From positions 1 to 64,000 of the forward strand of contig CAXTRK010000006.1 of NCBI GenBank assembly GCA_964246745.1: a stretch of 64,000 nt of DNA, read 5' to 3'. Of the stretch, positions 52,772-61,443 are shown piece by piece. A program made the translations under genes and the position numbers. Under the pieces are notes generated by a model. The model saw nothing but the letters and a program-made list of their open reading frames with translations. It was not told where the DNA came from and did no database searches. This stretch comes from Lichenicoccus sp964246745. GTDB lineage: Bacteria; Pseudomonadota; Alphaproteobacteria; Acetobacterales; Acetobacteraceae. The number at the start of each line of letters is the position of its first letter. Positions within the stretch are counted from its first letter, which is position 1.

Positions 52772-53581
52772 ATGGATGGCGAGACGGATGGAAGGCACAT
52801 CATCCTGCATCCGTACGATCACTTCGAAGGCATGCGTGCCGCCGGTCATCTCGCTGCACTTACCCTCGACATGATCACGCCGCACGTCCGCACTGGCGTC
52901 ACCACCGGTGAACTCGACCGTCTCATTCATGATTTTACCCGCGATCATGGCGCGGTGCCAGCGACGTTGAACTATCGCGGCTATCCGAAATCCTCCTGCA
53001 TCTCGATCAATCATGTCGTCTGCCACGGCATTCCGGGCGAACGCCGGCTGCAGGACGGCGACATTCTCAACATCGACGTGACCTCGATCCTCGATGGCTG
53101 GTTCGGCGACAGCAGCCGGATGTATGCCGTAGGCCCGGTCGCACGACGCGCAGCGATGCTGATCGACGTGACCTACGAGGCGCTGCAGCGCGGCCTCGCC
53201 GCGGTGCGTCCAGGTCGCACCCTGGGCGACCTCGGGCACGCCATCCAGAGCTATGTCGAGCAGCAGCGCTTTTCCGTGGTGCGCGACTTCTGCGGCCACG
53301 GCATCGGCCAGCGTTTCCATGAGGCGCCCAACATCCTGCATTTCGGCAAGCCCGGCCAGGGCACCGTGCTGCAGCCCGGCATGTTCTTCACCGTCGAACC
53401 GATGGTGAATGCCGGCCGTCCCGACGTGAAGATCCTCGATGATGGCTGGACAGCGGTGACGCGCGACCGCAGCCTGTCCGCCCAGTTCGAACACATGATC
53501 GGCGTCACGGAGGACGGATGCGAAATCTTCACTCTCTCTCCAGAGGGGCTGCACAAGCCGCCTTACCGCCAGTCCGACTGA
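52772..53581 (+). CDS. map: Methionine aminopeptidase, type I
   Basis: 269-residue enzyme that removes N-terminal methionine. All five metal ligands can be placed: Asp in ILNIDVT, Asp in GWFGDSSRMY, His in CGHGIGQRFHEAP, Glu in FTVEPM and Glu in QFEHM. Length is a little above the usual 255-265. GGAGGA lies about 9 bases before the ATG. The last 64 bases overlap the start of the gamma-glutamyltransferase gene in a different frame. Whether this is the housekeeping copy cannot be told from one window. Confidence 0.96.
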   Translation: MDGETDGRHIILHPYDHFEGMRAAGHLAALTLDMITPHVRTGVTTGELDRLIHDFTRDHGAVPATLNYRGYPKSSCISINHVVCHGIPGERRLQDGDILNIDVTSILDGWFGDSSRMYAVGPVARRAAMLIDVTYEALQRGLAAVRPGRTLGDLGHAIQSYVEQQRFSVVRDFCGHGIGQRFHEAPNILHFGKPGQGTVLQPGMFFTVEPMVNAGRPDVKILDDGWTAVTRDRSLSAQFEHMIGVTEDGCEIFTLSPEGLHKPPYRQSD

Positions 53582-55311
53582 TCGCCGCCGCCGCCTCGCT
53601 GGCGCTGCTCTCGCCCCCCGCTGCGGCCGACAATCCGCTCGCCTTCGCCGGCGCCAGGCAGGCCGCGCCCGCCATTCCGGTTGGCGCCAAGCACGGCATG
53701 GCAGTGACCGCGCAGCATCTCGCCTCAGAGGTCGGCGCGCACATCCTCGCTGAAGGCGGCAACGCGGCCGACGCCGCTGTCGCGGTGGCCTATGCGCTCG
53801 CCGTGGTGCTCCCCGCCGCCGGCAATATCGGCGGCGGCGGCTTCATGACGCTGATGCAGCCCAACGGACATGCCGACTTCATCGACTTCCGCGAGCACGC
53901 GCCGCTCGCCGCCACGTCCACCATGTATCAGGACGCGCAGGGCCGCGTCATTCCCGGCCTGTCGCTGCACGGATGGAAGGCGATCGGCGTCCCGGGCACC
54001 GTCGCCGGCATGAACCTGGTGCTGCGCACCTACGGCACCATGACCCGCGCCAAGGTGATGGCGCCCGCGATCAAGCTCGCACGCGACGGCTTCGTTCTCG
54101 GCCCGCTCGACGTGGCCCTGCTGCACACCAGCACCGCCGCCTTCAAGGCGGATCCGGCGGCGGCCAAGATCTTCCTGCGCCACGACGGCACTCCTTACGA
54201 GGTCGGCGACCGCCTGGTGCAGACCGATCTCGCCCATACGCTGGAGGCCATCAGCAAGCATGGCGACAGCGCCTTCTATTCGGGACCGGTCGCGCGATCG
54301 ATCGTCGATGGCAGCAAGCGGGGCGGCGGCATTCTGTCGATGCGCGATTTCACCGCCTACCAGGCCCGCGTGATGAAGCCGGTGAGCTGCGCCTACCATG
54401 GCCTGCTGGTCGACACCGCGCCGCCTCCATCCGGCGGCGGCGTGGCGCTCTGCGAGATGCTCAACATCCTGTCCGGCGATGACCTGCACGGCTTGGGCTA
54501 CCACACCGGCAATGCCGTCCAGCGCGAGATCGAGGCCATGCGTCGCGCCTACGCGGACCGTCAGGACCTCGGCGATCCCCGCTTCGTGCACGATCCGGTG
54601 GCGCATCTGACCAGCACGGCCTACGCCGCCGCGGTGCGTCGTGTCACTCCCACCGATCGTGCCCTGGCGACACGGGAACTGCCTGCCGCAAGCGACGAAA
54701 AGCCGCAAACCACGCATTATTCGGTCATCGACCAGCACAGTCAGGCCGTCTCGGTGACCTACACCCTGAATGGCTGGTTCGGCGCGGGAGTCGTGGCCGC
54801 CGGCACCGGCGTCATGCTCAACGACGAGATGGACGATTTCTCCAGCAAGCCCGGCTCACCCAACATGTTCGGCCTGATCGGCAGCCAGGCCAATGCCATC
54901 GCGCCCGGCAAGACGCCGCTTTCCTCGATGGCGCCCACCATCCTGTCGCGAAACGGCCGCGCCGTCATGGTGATCGGCTCGCCAGGCGGCTCACGCATTC
55001 CAACCATCATCCTGTCGGTCATCCTGGGCGTCGTCGATTACGGCCAGACCATTCAGCAGGCGATCGACGACGGGCGCATCCACGAGCAATGGATGCCCCA
55101 ACCGGTCGAGGTCGAGCCCGGCGCCCTCTCGCCCTCGGTGATCAAGACTCTGACCGGTGAAGGCTATCGCTTCAAGCAAGACCCGCCCTGGGGCTCCGCC
55201 GAAGGCATCCTGGTCGGCGCCCCGGCCTTCGGCGCGGCCCCGTCCGACGGGGATCGCTTCTATGGCGGCATCGACCGCCGCCATCCTGGGGCGGCGGCGG
55301 TCGGAGAGTGA
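53518..55311 (+). CDS. ggt: Gamma-glutamyltransferase (glutathione hydrolase)
   Basis: 597-residue Ntn hydrolase precursor with a signal peptide (h-region LIAAAASLALLSP, cleavage near AAA-DNP). The self-cleavage site and nucleophile are in PQTTHYSVIDQ (Thr at about 401), and the later MDDFSSKPGSPNMFGLIGSQ and GSPGGSRIPT are typical of the small subunit. It hydrolyses or transfers the gamma-glutamyl group of glutathione in the periplasm. The ATG at 53518 is required to keep the signal peptide; it lies within map, preceded by GGAGGA. No later ATG, GTG or TTG before the mature part would preserve export. Confidence 0.93.
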   Translation: MRNLHSLSRGAAQAALPPVRLIAAAASLALLSPPAAADNPLAFAGARQAAPAIPVGAKHGMAVTAQHLASEVGAHILAEGGNAADAAVAVAYALAVVLPAAGNIGGGGFMTLMQPNGHADFIDFREHAPLAATSTMYQDAQGRVIPGLSLHGWKAIGVPGTVAGMNLVLRTYGTMTRAKVMAPAIKLARDGFVLGPLDVALLHTSTAAFKADPAAAKIFLRHDGTPYEVGDRLVQTDLAHTLEAISKHGDSAFYSGPVARSIVDGSKRGGGILSMRDFTAYQARVMKPVSCAYHGLLVDTAPPPSGGGVALCEMLNILSGDDLHGLGYHTGNAVQREIEAMRRAYADRQDLGDPRFVHDPVAHLTSTAYAAAVRRVTPTDRALATRELPAASDEKPQTTHYSVIDQHSQAVSVTYTLNGWFGAGVVAAGTGVMLNDEMDDFSSKPGSPNMFGLIGSQANAIAPGKTPLSSMAPTILSRNGRAVMVIGSPGGSRIPTIILSVILGVVDYGQTIQQAIDDGRIHEQWMPQPVEVEPGALSPSVIKTLTGEGYRFKQDPPWGSAEGILVGAPAFGAAPSDGDRFYGGIDRRHPGAAAVGE

Positions 55312-55318
55312 CCGATTC

Positions 55319-56257
55319 CTAAAGCACGTTCACGTCTTCACTTCGGCTGCGCAGGTAGAGATCGAATTCCCGTCGCAGATCCGGCTTGTTGCCGGTCCAC
55401 TCATAGACGCCATAGGTGTTGCGCTTGAGATCGGTCTCTGGATCGAAGCCGTGCCGGATGAACATATCCCAGCGGCTCAGATAGCCGCGGTCGGCCTTGC
55501 GGCCATGGAAACGATGCTCGATCGTGCCTGGCACGTAGCCGATATTGCCGTTGATGTGCGTGAGCGCCCGTGCCTGCCAACGCATGACATGCTCGCGGTA
55601 GGAAGCAGAGCAGCCGCCCGGCAAGGACATCGTGCCGTGGCCGGCAAGCGCCAGCGCCATGTGATGGTCGCCCGAGCCCATGCCGCCGACATCGAACAGG
55701 CCGCCAAGCCAGTCGAGCGCCTGTCGCGTCCATGCCCAGACATAGCCCGAATGCGGGTAGTCGTACGGGCCGCCCGAGAATTTCCACCATTTCGGCCCAC
55801 GCGGGCAGACCGGCTGGCCAGCCAGATACTGCCGGCAGAACGACACGTGATGCTGGATATGCTCGTCGTTGGGACCGAGATCGTAGGCATCCGACCAGGG
55901 TTGGACGACATCGTAATGCTGCAGCGCCTGCACCGTCTCGGCAGCCCACGAGGCCCGACGATGAAAGATGTCGCTGTCCGACGTCGCGATGTATCGCGCC
56001 TCCGGCACACGGGAGATGCCGATATTGAGCGCATTCTCCTTCGACCAGCACCAGGTCCGCGCACGCAGGCCGATATGGTTCACGTGCGGGATCCCGGCGT
56101 AGAGGAAAGGCCGCTCGCCATACTGCACCTCGACCAGATGCAGCCGCACGCCGCTATCGAGCATATGCTCCACCCAGTCGCGCGCCACCGTCTCCGGCTG
56201 CCTCCAGCGGAGCGGATTAGCCCGCACCGCGAATACGTCGAGAAGCTCAGCCTTCAT
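55319..56257 (-). CDS. Glycosyltransferase-like protein
   Basis: 312-residue cytoplasmic protein with a GT-A type pattern: SKENALNIGISRVPEARYIA (about 81-100), the acidic ATSDSDIFHRRA with a DxD motif, and GGLFDVGGMGSGDHHMALAL in the place where inverting glycosyltransferases carry the catalytic base. It has many Trp and His residues and no membrane segment. Sugar donor and acceptor are unknown. The ATG at 56257 (MKAELLDVF) is chosen by codon context; its ribosome binding site is weak. The gene is single, with convergent ggt 7 bases away and TerC upstream on the same strand. Confidence 0.75.
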   Translation of the reverse strand: MKAELLDVFAVRANPLRWRQPETVARDWVEHMLDSGVRLHLVEVQYGERPFLYAGIPHVNHIGLRARTWCWSKENALNIGISRVPEARYIATSDSDIFHRRASWAAETVQALQHYDVVQPWSDAYDLGPNDEHIQHHVSFCRQYLAGQPVCPRGPKWWKFSGGPYDYPHSGYVWAWTRQALDWLGGLFDVGGMGSGDHHMALALAGHGTMSLPGGCSASYREHVMRWQARALTHINGNIGYVPGTIEHRFHGRKADRGYLSRWDMFIRHGFDPETDLKRNTYGVYEWTGNKPDLRREFDLYLRSRSEDVNVL

Positions 56258-56376
56258 GATTTGTCCCGTTCCGCACCGAAATCCTAGAACCCACGCAGCA
56301 CCGCATCTTTCGCCTCGACTGTCCGAGACCTTGACTCTAGCGTGTCCCATTCGATAACGTAACGATAACGCCGCCT

Positions 56377-57009
56377 TCAGGCCGGCGCATTCAGCGCGCC
56401 GGCATGCACCAGCACCTGGTGCGTGCCTTTGGTGATCAGCTCGACGGCCACGATCACCACGATCAGCAATCCCAGCCATGCGATCCAGCGATGGCGGCGC
56501 AGCAGCCGCGCGATCAGCGAGGCGGCCGCTCCCATCAGCAGCACGGAGACGGTCAATCCCGTGATCAGCACCCAAAGATGCTGGCCGGCGGCGCCGGCGA
56601 CGGCGAGGATGTTGTCGAGGCTCATCGACAGGTCGGCGAGCACGATTCGCAGCATCGCCCGGCGCACGTCTCCGGGGGCGGCGCGCGGTTCAAGCCCCGG
56701 CGCCTGCCGGTCGGCGTTCGCGTGCAGGCGCAGCTCGCGGTACATCCGCCAGCACACCCACAGCAGCAGCAGCCCGCCGGCCAAGGTCAGACCGATGATC
56801 CCGAGCAGGCGAAGCGCGATCGCGGCCAGTGCCACGCGCAACAGCGTGGCCGCGATGATCCCGAACAGGATGGCGGTGCGCCGCTCGCGCCTTGGCAGGT
56901 TGATCACCGCGAGCCCGACCACCACGGCGTTGTCGCCGGCCAGGGTGAGATCGATCAGCAGCACCTGCCCGAGATCGATCAGTTGCGCGGCAAGGTCGTG
57001 GGGGATCAT
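56377..57009 (-). CDS. TerC-family integral membrane protein (YjbE-like)
   Basis: 210-residue membrane protein with about seven hydrophobic segments. The two acidic membrane motifs of the family are DLTLAGDNAVVVGLAVINLP (about 20-39) and DLSMSLDNILAVAGAAG (about 126-142). TerC relatives are linked to manganese export or metal insertion at the membrane; some sit under yybP-ykoY Mn riboswitches, but I see no such leader here. The ATG at 57009 has TGGAG 5-6 bases upstream. It is divergent from purB with a gap of 99 bases. Confidence 0.9.
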   Translation of the reverse strand: MIPHDLAAQLIDLGQVLLIDLTLAGDNAVVVGLAVINLPRRERRTAILFGIIAATLLRVALAAIALRLLGIIGLTLAGGLLLLWVCWRMYRELRLHANADRQAPGLEPRAAPGDVRRAMLRIVLADLSMSLDNILAVAGAAGQHLWVLITGLTVSVLLMGAAASLIARLLRRHRWIAWLGLLIVVIVAVELITKGTHQVLVHAGALNAPA

Positions 57010-57108
57010 GCTTGCTCCAGGGGGAGAGGCTGTATGGCGGCAGCGCAATGCACTATATCAGTGTGTTAGGGTGGCCAACGGCGGCCCGCTTCGTCCGGAG
57101 AGTGCCGC

Positions 57109-58476
57109 ATGGTTCCGCGCTATACCCGCCCCGCGATGGCAGCAATCTGGGCGCCGGCCAACCGCTACCGCATCTGGTTCGAGATCGAGGCGCTGGCGGC
57201 GGAAGCGATGGTGCTGCACGGCGACGTGCCCGCGGCGGCGGCGCGCGCCATACGCGAGCGCGGCGAGGCGGCAATCGAGGCCTTCTCCGACGCCGATCTC
57301 GCGCGCATCGACGCGATCGAGGCCCAGACGCGTCATGACGTGATCGCGTTCCTGACCTGGCTCGCCGAGAAGATCGGCGAAGACAGCCGCTTCGTGCATC
57401 TCGGCATGACCAGCAGCGACGTGCTCGACACCTGCCTCGCGGTGCAGCTCACTGAGGCCGCCGACCTGCTGATCGCCGACATCGACGCGTTGCAGGCCGC
57501 GCTGAAGCGTCGCGCCTTCGAGCACAAGTTCACGCTCACCATCGGCCGCAGCCACGGCATCCATGCCGAGCCGACCAGCTTCGGCCTCAAGCTTGCCGGG
57601 CACTACGGCGAATTCGCCCGCAACCGCGCCCGCCTGGTCGCCGCCCGCGAAGAGATCGCCACCTGCGCAATCTCCGGCGCCGTCGGCACCTTCGCGCATG
57701 TCCCGCCAGCCGTGGAGGAGTTCGTGGCCGGCCGCCTCGGCCTGCGTCCGGAGCCGGTTTCCACGCAGGTCATCCCGCGCGACCGCCACGCCGTGTTTTT
57801 CTGCGCGCTGGCGGTGGCGGCGAGCGGGATCGAGCGCCTGGCGGTCGAGGTGCGCCACCTCCAGCGCTCCGAAGTGCGTGAGGCCGAGGAGTTCTTTTCC
57901 GCCGGACAGAAAGGCTCGTCGGCGATGCCGCACAAGCGCAATCCGGTGCTGAGCGAGAACCTGACCGGACTCGCGCGCCTGGTGCGCAGCCATGTCGTCC
58001 CGGCCTTGGAGAATGTCGCCCTCTGGCACGAGCGCGACATCAGCCATTCCTCGGTGGAGCGCAACATCGCGCCCGACGCCACGATCGGGCTGGATTTCGC
58101 GTTGTCGCGCGCGGCCGGCATGATCGAGGCGCTGGTGATCCATCCCGACCGCATGCTGGCCAATCTGGAAAGTCTCGGCGGTGTCGTGCATAGCGGCGAG
58201 GTGCTGCTCGCACTCACCCGCGCCGGCATCCTGCGCGAGGACGCCTACCGGATCGTGCAACGCAACGCCATGGCGACCTGGAGCCGGCTGGGCCAGCCCG
58301 AGGCACGCAGTTTCCGCGAGAACCTCGATGCCGATCCCGAGATGGCCGGCCGCGTGCCGCCCGCCGTGCTCGACGAGGCGATGCAGCCTGACCGCCACCT
58401 GGCGGCGCTCGACGCAAGCTATCGTCGTGTGTTCGGAGAGGCTGGACCAGACCGGCGCCGCTCTCGGCAAATCTGA
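57109..58476 (+). CDS. purB: Adenylosuccinate lyase
   Basis: 455-residue fumarase/aspartase-superfamily enzyme that acts twice in purine synthesis, on SAICAR and on adenylosuccinate. The superfamily signature GSSAMPHKRNP with the catalytic serine loop is near 268-278, GRSHGIHAEPTSFG holds the acid/base His (about 148), and MTSSDVLDTCLAVQL (about 99-113) is present. GGAG lies about 8 bases before the ATG. It heads a rightward run that continues with the NRDE gene, purC, purS, a Rap1a-like gene, purQ and purL. Confidence 0.97.
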   Translation: MVPRYTRPAMAAIWAPANRYRIWFEIEALAAEAMVLHGDVPAAAARAIRERGEAAIEAFSDADLARIDAIEAQTRHDVIAFLTWLAEKIGEDSRFVHLGMTSSDVLDTCLAVQLTEAADLLIADIDALQAALKRRAFEHKFTLTIGRSHGIHAEPTSFGLKLAGHYGEFARNRARLVAAREEIATCAISGAVGTFAHVPPAVEEFVAGRLGLRPEPVSTQVIPRDRHAVFFCALAVAASGIERLAVEVRHLQRSEVREAEEFFSAGQKGSSAMPHKRNPVLSENLTGLARLVRSHVVPALENVALWHERDISHSSVERNIAPDATIGLDFALSRAAGMIEALVIHPDRMLANLESLGGVVHSGEVLLALTRAGILREDAYRIVQRNAMATWSRLGQPEARSFRENLDADPEMAGRVPPAVLDEAMQPDRHLAALDASYRRVFGEAGPDRRRSRQI

Positions 58477-58553
58477 CGCACCGCCGCAAAAATCTGCGTC
58501 CGCGAACGGCACAACCTTTGCCCGGCCGCGGCATACTCCATATAAGCAGACTG

Positions 58554-59282
58554 GTGTGCACCGTCATTGTTTCCATCAATCCCGGCCATCGCTGGCCACT
58601 GCTCATCGCCGCGAACCGTGATGAGCGACTGGATCGGCCCTGGCAGGTCCCCGGACGTCACTGGCCGGACCATCCTCAGATCGTCGGCGGCCGCGATGGA
58701 CTGGGTGGCGGAAGCTGGCTCGCCGTCAATGACAAGGGGGTGGCGGCCGCGGTGCTGAACCGCGTCGGCAGCCTGGGTCCGGCTGCTGGCAAGCGCACCC
58801 GCGGCGATCTGCCTCTGGTCGGCCTCTCCCAGGACACCGCCGGCGCCGCCGCCGAAGCGGTCGCCAGCCTCGACGCTGGCGCCATGCGTTCCTACAACAT
58901 GGTCGTGGCGGATCGCGAGAATGCCTTCTATCTCTGCGGTCTCGGCTACGGGCATGCGGAGATCATGCGGCTCGAACCGGGGACGCACATGATTGCGACC
59001 GCCGGGCCGGACGACATGAAAATCCCCCGCATTGCCCGCCACCTGCCGCGCTTCAAGTCGGCGCCGACCCCGGAGCCACCTGATTGGAAGAGCTGGGTCG
59101 CGCTGCTCTCGGATCGCTCCCTGCCGGCGGGAAGCGAGCTCAACATCCCGCCTCGCAGCGGCTTCGGCACCAGCAACTCCTCTCTGCTCGGCATTCCGGA
59201 CGATTGGGACGCGCCGCCAAGCTGGCTGTTCGCGGCCGGACCGCCGGATCGGGCGCCGTTCGAGGCGGTCGCCTTCGACTGA
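58554..59282 (+). CDS. NRDE-family protein (TANGO2-like)
   Basis: 242-residue protein of the NRDE/TANGO2 family. With the GTG at 58554, translation begins M-C-T-V-I-V-S-I, and the conserved Cys2 fits the family, whose members resemble N-terminal nucleophile hydrolases. The name-giving motif is AANRDERLDR (about 19-28), followed by GGGSWLAVNDKGVAAAVLNR (about 50-69). Biochemical role is not settled. Earlier in-frame starts would bury Cys2 and are rejected. It lies between purB and purC on the same strand. Confidence 0.9.
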   Translation: MCTVIVSINPGHRWPLLIAANRDERLDRPWQVPGRHWPDHPQIVGGRDGLGGGSWLAVNDKGVAAAVLNRVGSLGPAAGKRTRGDLPLVGLSQDTAGAAAEAVASLDAGAMRSYNMVVADRENAFYLCGLGYGHAEIMRLEPGTHMIATAGPDDMKIPRIARHLPRFKSAPTPEPPDWKSWVALLSDRSLPAGSELNIPPRSGFGTSNSSLLGIPDDWDAPPSWLFAAGPPDRAPFEAVAFD

Positions 59283-59342
59283 ACCGGGTGCTATAGCCCG
59301 CCGACGCGCGGCCTTGATGCCACGCTCACGTGAAGGACAAGA

Positions 59343-60107
59343 ATGGCACGCCGCCGCCAGCTCTATGAAGGCAAAGCCAAAATCCTGTTCGAGGGACCCG
59401 AACCGGGAACGCTCGTCCAATACTTCAAGGATGACGCGACCGCCGGCAATGGCGCGAAAAAGGGCGTCATCACCGGAAAGGGCGTGCTGAACAACCGGAT
59501 CAGCGAGCACCTAATGCTTCGCCTGCACGAGATCGGCGTGCCGACGCATTTCGTCCGCCGCCTGAACATGCGCGAGCAACTCATCCGCGAGGTCGAGATC
59601 ATCCCTCTCGAGATGGTCGTGCGCAACGTCGCCGCCGGCAGCCTGTCAAAGCGGCTCGGCATTCCGGAAGGCACCCGGCTGCCGCGCTCGATCATCGAAT
59701 ACTACTACAAGAACGACAGCCTCGGCGATCCGATGGTGGCCGAGGAGCACATCACCGCCTTCGGCTGGGCCTCGACCGTCGACATGGACGACATGGTCGC
59801 GCTGTCCTTGCGCATCAACGACTTCCTGACCGGCCTGTTTCTCGGCGTCGGCATCACCCTGGTCGACTTCAAGCTCGAATTCGGCCGGCTGTGGGAGAAC
59901 GAGGACATGCGCCTGGTGCTGGCCGATGAGATCAGTCCGGATAATTGCCGCCTATGGGACACCAAGACCAGCGAGAAGCTCGACAAGGACCGCTTCCGTC
60001 GCGATCTCGGCCGTGTCGAGGAAGCCTATCAGGAGGTCGCCAAACGACTCGGCATCCTGCCTGAAGCGGGCAACAACGACATGAAGGGTCCCGAGGCCAT
60101 ACAGTGA
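59343..60107 (+). CDS. purC: Phosphoribosylaminoimidazole-succinocarboxamide (SAICAR) synthase
   Basis: 254-residue ATP-grasp-like enzyme joining aspartate to CAIR in purine synthesis. YEGKAKILFEGPEPGTLVQY (about 7-26), FKDDATAGNGAKKG with the nucleotide loop, and ISPDNCRLWDTKTSEKLDKD (about 198-217) are family signatures. Length is normal for the compact bacterial type. GAAGGA lies 4 bases before the ATG. Its product is the substrate of PurB encoded just upstream. Confidence 0.97.
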   Translation: MARRRQLYEGKAKILFEGPEPGTLVQYFKDDATAGNGAKKGVITGKGVLNNRISEHLMLRLHEIGVPTHFVRRLNMREQLIREVEIIPLEMVVRNVAAGSLSKRLGIPEGTRLPRSIIEYYYKNDSLGDPMVAEEHITAFGWASTVDMDDMVALSLRINDFLTGLFLGVGITLVDFKLEFGRLWENEDMRLVLADEISPDNCRLWDTKTSEKLDKDRFRRDLGRVEEAYQEVAKRLGILPEAGNNDMKGPEAIQ

Positions 60108-60144
60108 GGAAGATGGCAATGCAGGAGATGGGCCGGGTCCGGCG

Positions 60145-60387
60145 ATGAAGCTCCGTGTCACCGTCATGCTCAAGCACGGCGTTCTGGACCCGCAGGGACG
60201 CGCCATTGGCCATGCGCTGCATGTGCTGGGCTTCACCGAAGTCGGCGAGGTCCGCGCCGGCCGCATCATCGAGCTTGATCTTGATGAAGCCGATCCTGAC
60301 CGCGCGCGATCACGTGCGCTATCGATGGGTGAGCGGCTGCTCGCAAACTCGGTTATCGAAACATTTTCCGTCGAGGTGATGCCATGA
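60145..60387 (+). CDS. purS: FGAM synthase subunit PurS
   Basis: 80-residue subunit that joins PurL and PurQ in the three-part formylglycinamidine synthase. MKLRVTVMLKHGVLDPQGRA and GFTEVGEVRAGRIIELDLDE are typical. Its presence goes with the short PurL form found downstream. The stop overlaps the start of the Rap1a-like gene (ATGA at 60384-60387) instead of leading directly into purQ. The ribosome binding site is not strong, so coupling to purC may help. Confidence 0.95.
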   Translation: MKLRVTVMLKHGVLDPQGRAIGHALHVLGFTEVGEVRAGRIIELDLDEADPDRARSRALSMGERLLANSVIETFSVEVMP

Positions 60388-60770
60388 CCATACGGTTCTC
60401 GGCCGCAATGTTCGGCGCCTGCCTTGCCGCGGCGGCGTTGGCTCCGCCGGCGCACGCCCAACGGGTGTCGCCCATGCTGGCCGGACGTTTCATGCAGTTC
60501 TGCGCCTCTTCCAACCGTGCTGGCCAGGAAGTCTGCGACGCCTACATCACCGGCATGGCCGACAGCTTCGCGCTGATGCAGAAGCTCGCGGGCGCATCCG
60601 GTGGCACTGCGCCGAGCGCCGGCGTCTGCGTGCCGGAGAGCGCCACCGGAGCCGCGATGCGCGACCGGGTCGTGGCGTGGGCGCGTGGGCATCGCCAAAT
60701 GATGGGCAAGCAGGTCGGCGAGGTGGTCTATCAGGCCTTGCACGCCTCCTTTCCGTGCGGCGCCGGCTGA
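60384..60770 (+). CDS. Secreted Rap1a/Tai-immunity-like protein
   Basis: 128-residue protein with a signal peptide (cleavage near AHA-QRV) and a small helical domain with four cysteines: Cys40 in FMQFCASS, Cys51 in EVCDAYITG, Cys82 in GVCVPES and Cys125 in the final FPCGAG. This pattern is that of Rap1a-type proteins, some of which are periplasmic immunity proteins against Ssp/Tae amidase effectors. No effector or type VI gene is nearby. It overlaps purS by four bases and ends 4 bases before purQ, so it is translated with the purine genes. An immunity role is therefore doubtful. Confidence 0.85.
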   Translation: MTIRFSAAMFGACLAAAALAPPAHAQRVSPMLAGRFMQFCASSNRAGQEVCDAYITGMADSFALMQKLAGASGGTAPSAGVCVPESATGAAMRDRVVAWARGHRQMMGKQVGEVVYQALHASFPCGAG

Positions 60771-60774
60771 GACC

Positions 60775-61443
60775 ATGCGCGCCGGCATCGTGCTGTTCCC
60801 AGGCACCAACCGCGATCGCGACATGGCGATCGCGCTGCGCCTGGCGACAGGGACGCGGCCTCTTATGCTCTGGCATCGCGACAGCGCCTTGCCGCGCCTC
60901 GACCTGGTGGTGCTGCCCGGCGGGTTCAGCCATGGCGACTATCTGCGCTGCGGCGCGATGGCCGCGCATTCGCCGATCATGCCGGCGATCCGCGCCTTCG
61001 CCGACGCCGGCGGCCATGTGCTTGGCGTCTGCAACGGCTTCCAGATACTGACGGAAGCCGGATTGCTGCCGGGCGCGTTGCTGCGCAATGCCGGGCTGCG
61101 TTTCCTGTCGCACGATTGCACCCTGCGTGTTGAGCGTGACGACACCGCCTTCACCCGGCACTGGCGCCGCGGCGACAGCTTCCGCGCGCCGCTCGCGCAT
61201 GGCGACGGCAACTATGTAGCCGATGCCGACACGCTCGACCGGCTGGAAGGCGAGGGGCGCGTCGCCTTCCGCTACGCGGACGGCAATCCCAACGGCAGCG
61301 CGCGGGACATCGCCGGCGTGCTCAGCGTGAACTGCCGCGTGCTCGGCCTGATGCCGCATCCGGAGGATCTGGTTGACCAGGCGACAGGCGGCATCGACGG
61401 TCGGCCGCTGTTCACCGGCCTGGTCGAGGCGCTGGCGGCATGA
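60775..61443 (+). CDS. purQ: FGAM synthase glutaminase subunit PurQ
   Basis: 222-residue class I glutamine amidotransferase. The nucleophile lies in GVCNGFQILTEAGLLPGALL (Cys about 83), and the His/Glu of the triad are in GLMPHPEDLVD near the C-terminus. It makes ammonia from glutamine for PurL. The ATG at 60775 follows the Rap1a-like stop by 4 bases, and its stop overlaps the purL start (ATGA at 61440-61443). Confidence 0.96.
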   Translation: MRAGIVLFPGTNRDRDMAIALRLATGTRPLMLWHRDSALPRLDLVVLPGGFSHGDYLRCGAMAAHSPIMPAIRAFADAGGHVLGVCNGFQILTEAGLLPGALLRNAGLRFLSHDCTLRVERDDTAFTRHWRRGDSFRAPLAHGDGNYVADADTLDRLEGEGRVAFRYADGNPNGSARDIAGVLSVNCRVLGLMPHPEDLVDQATGGIDGRPLFTGLVEALAA

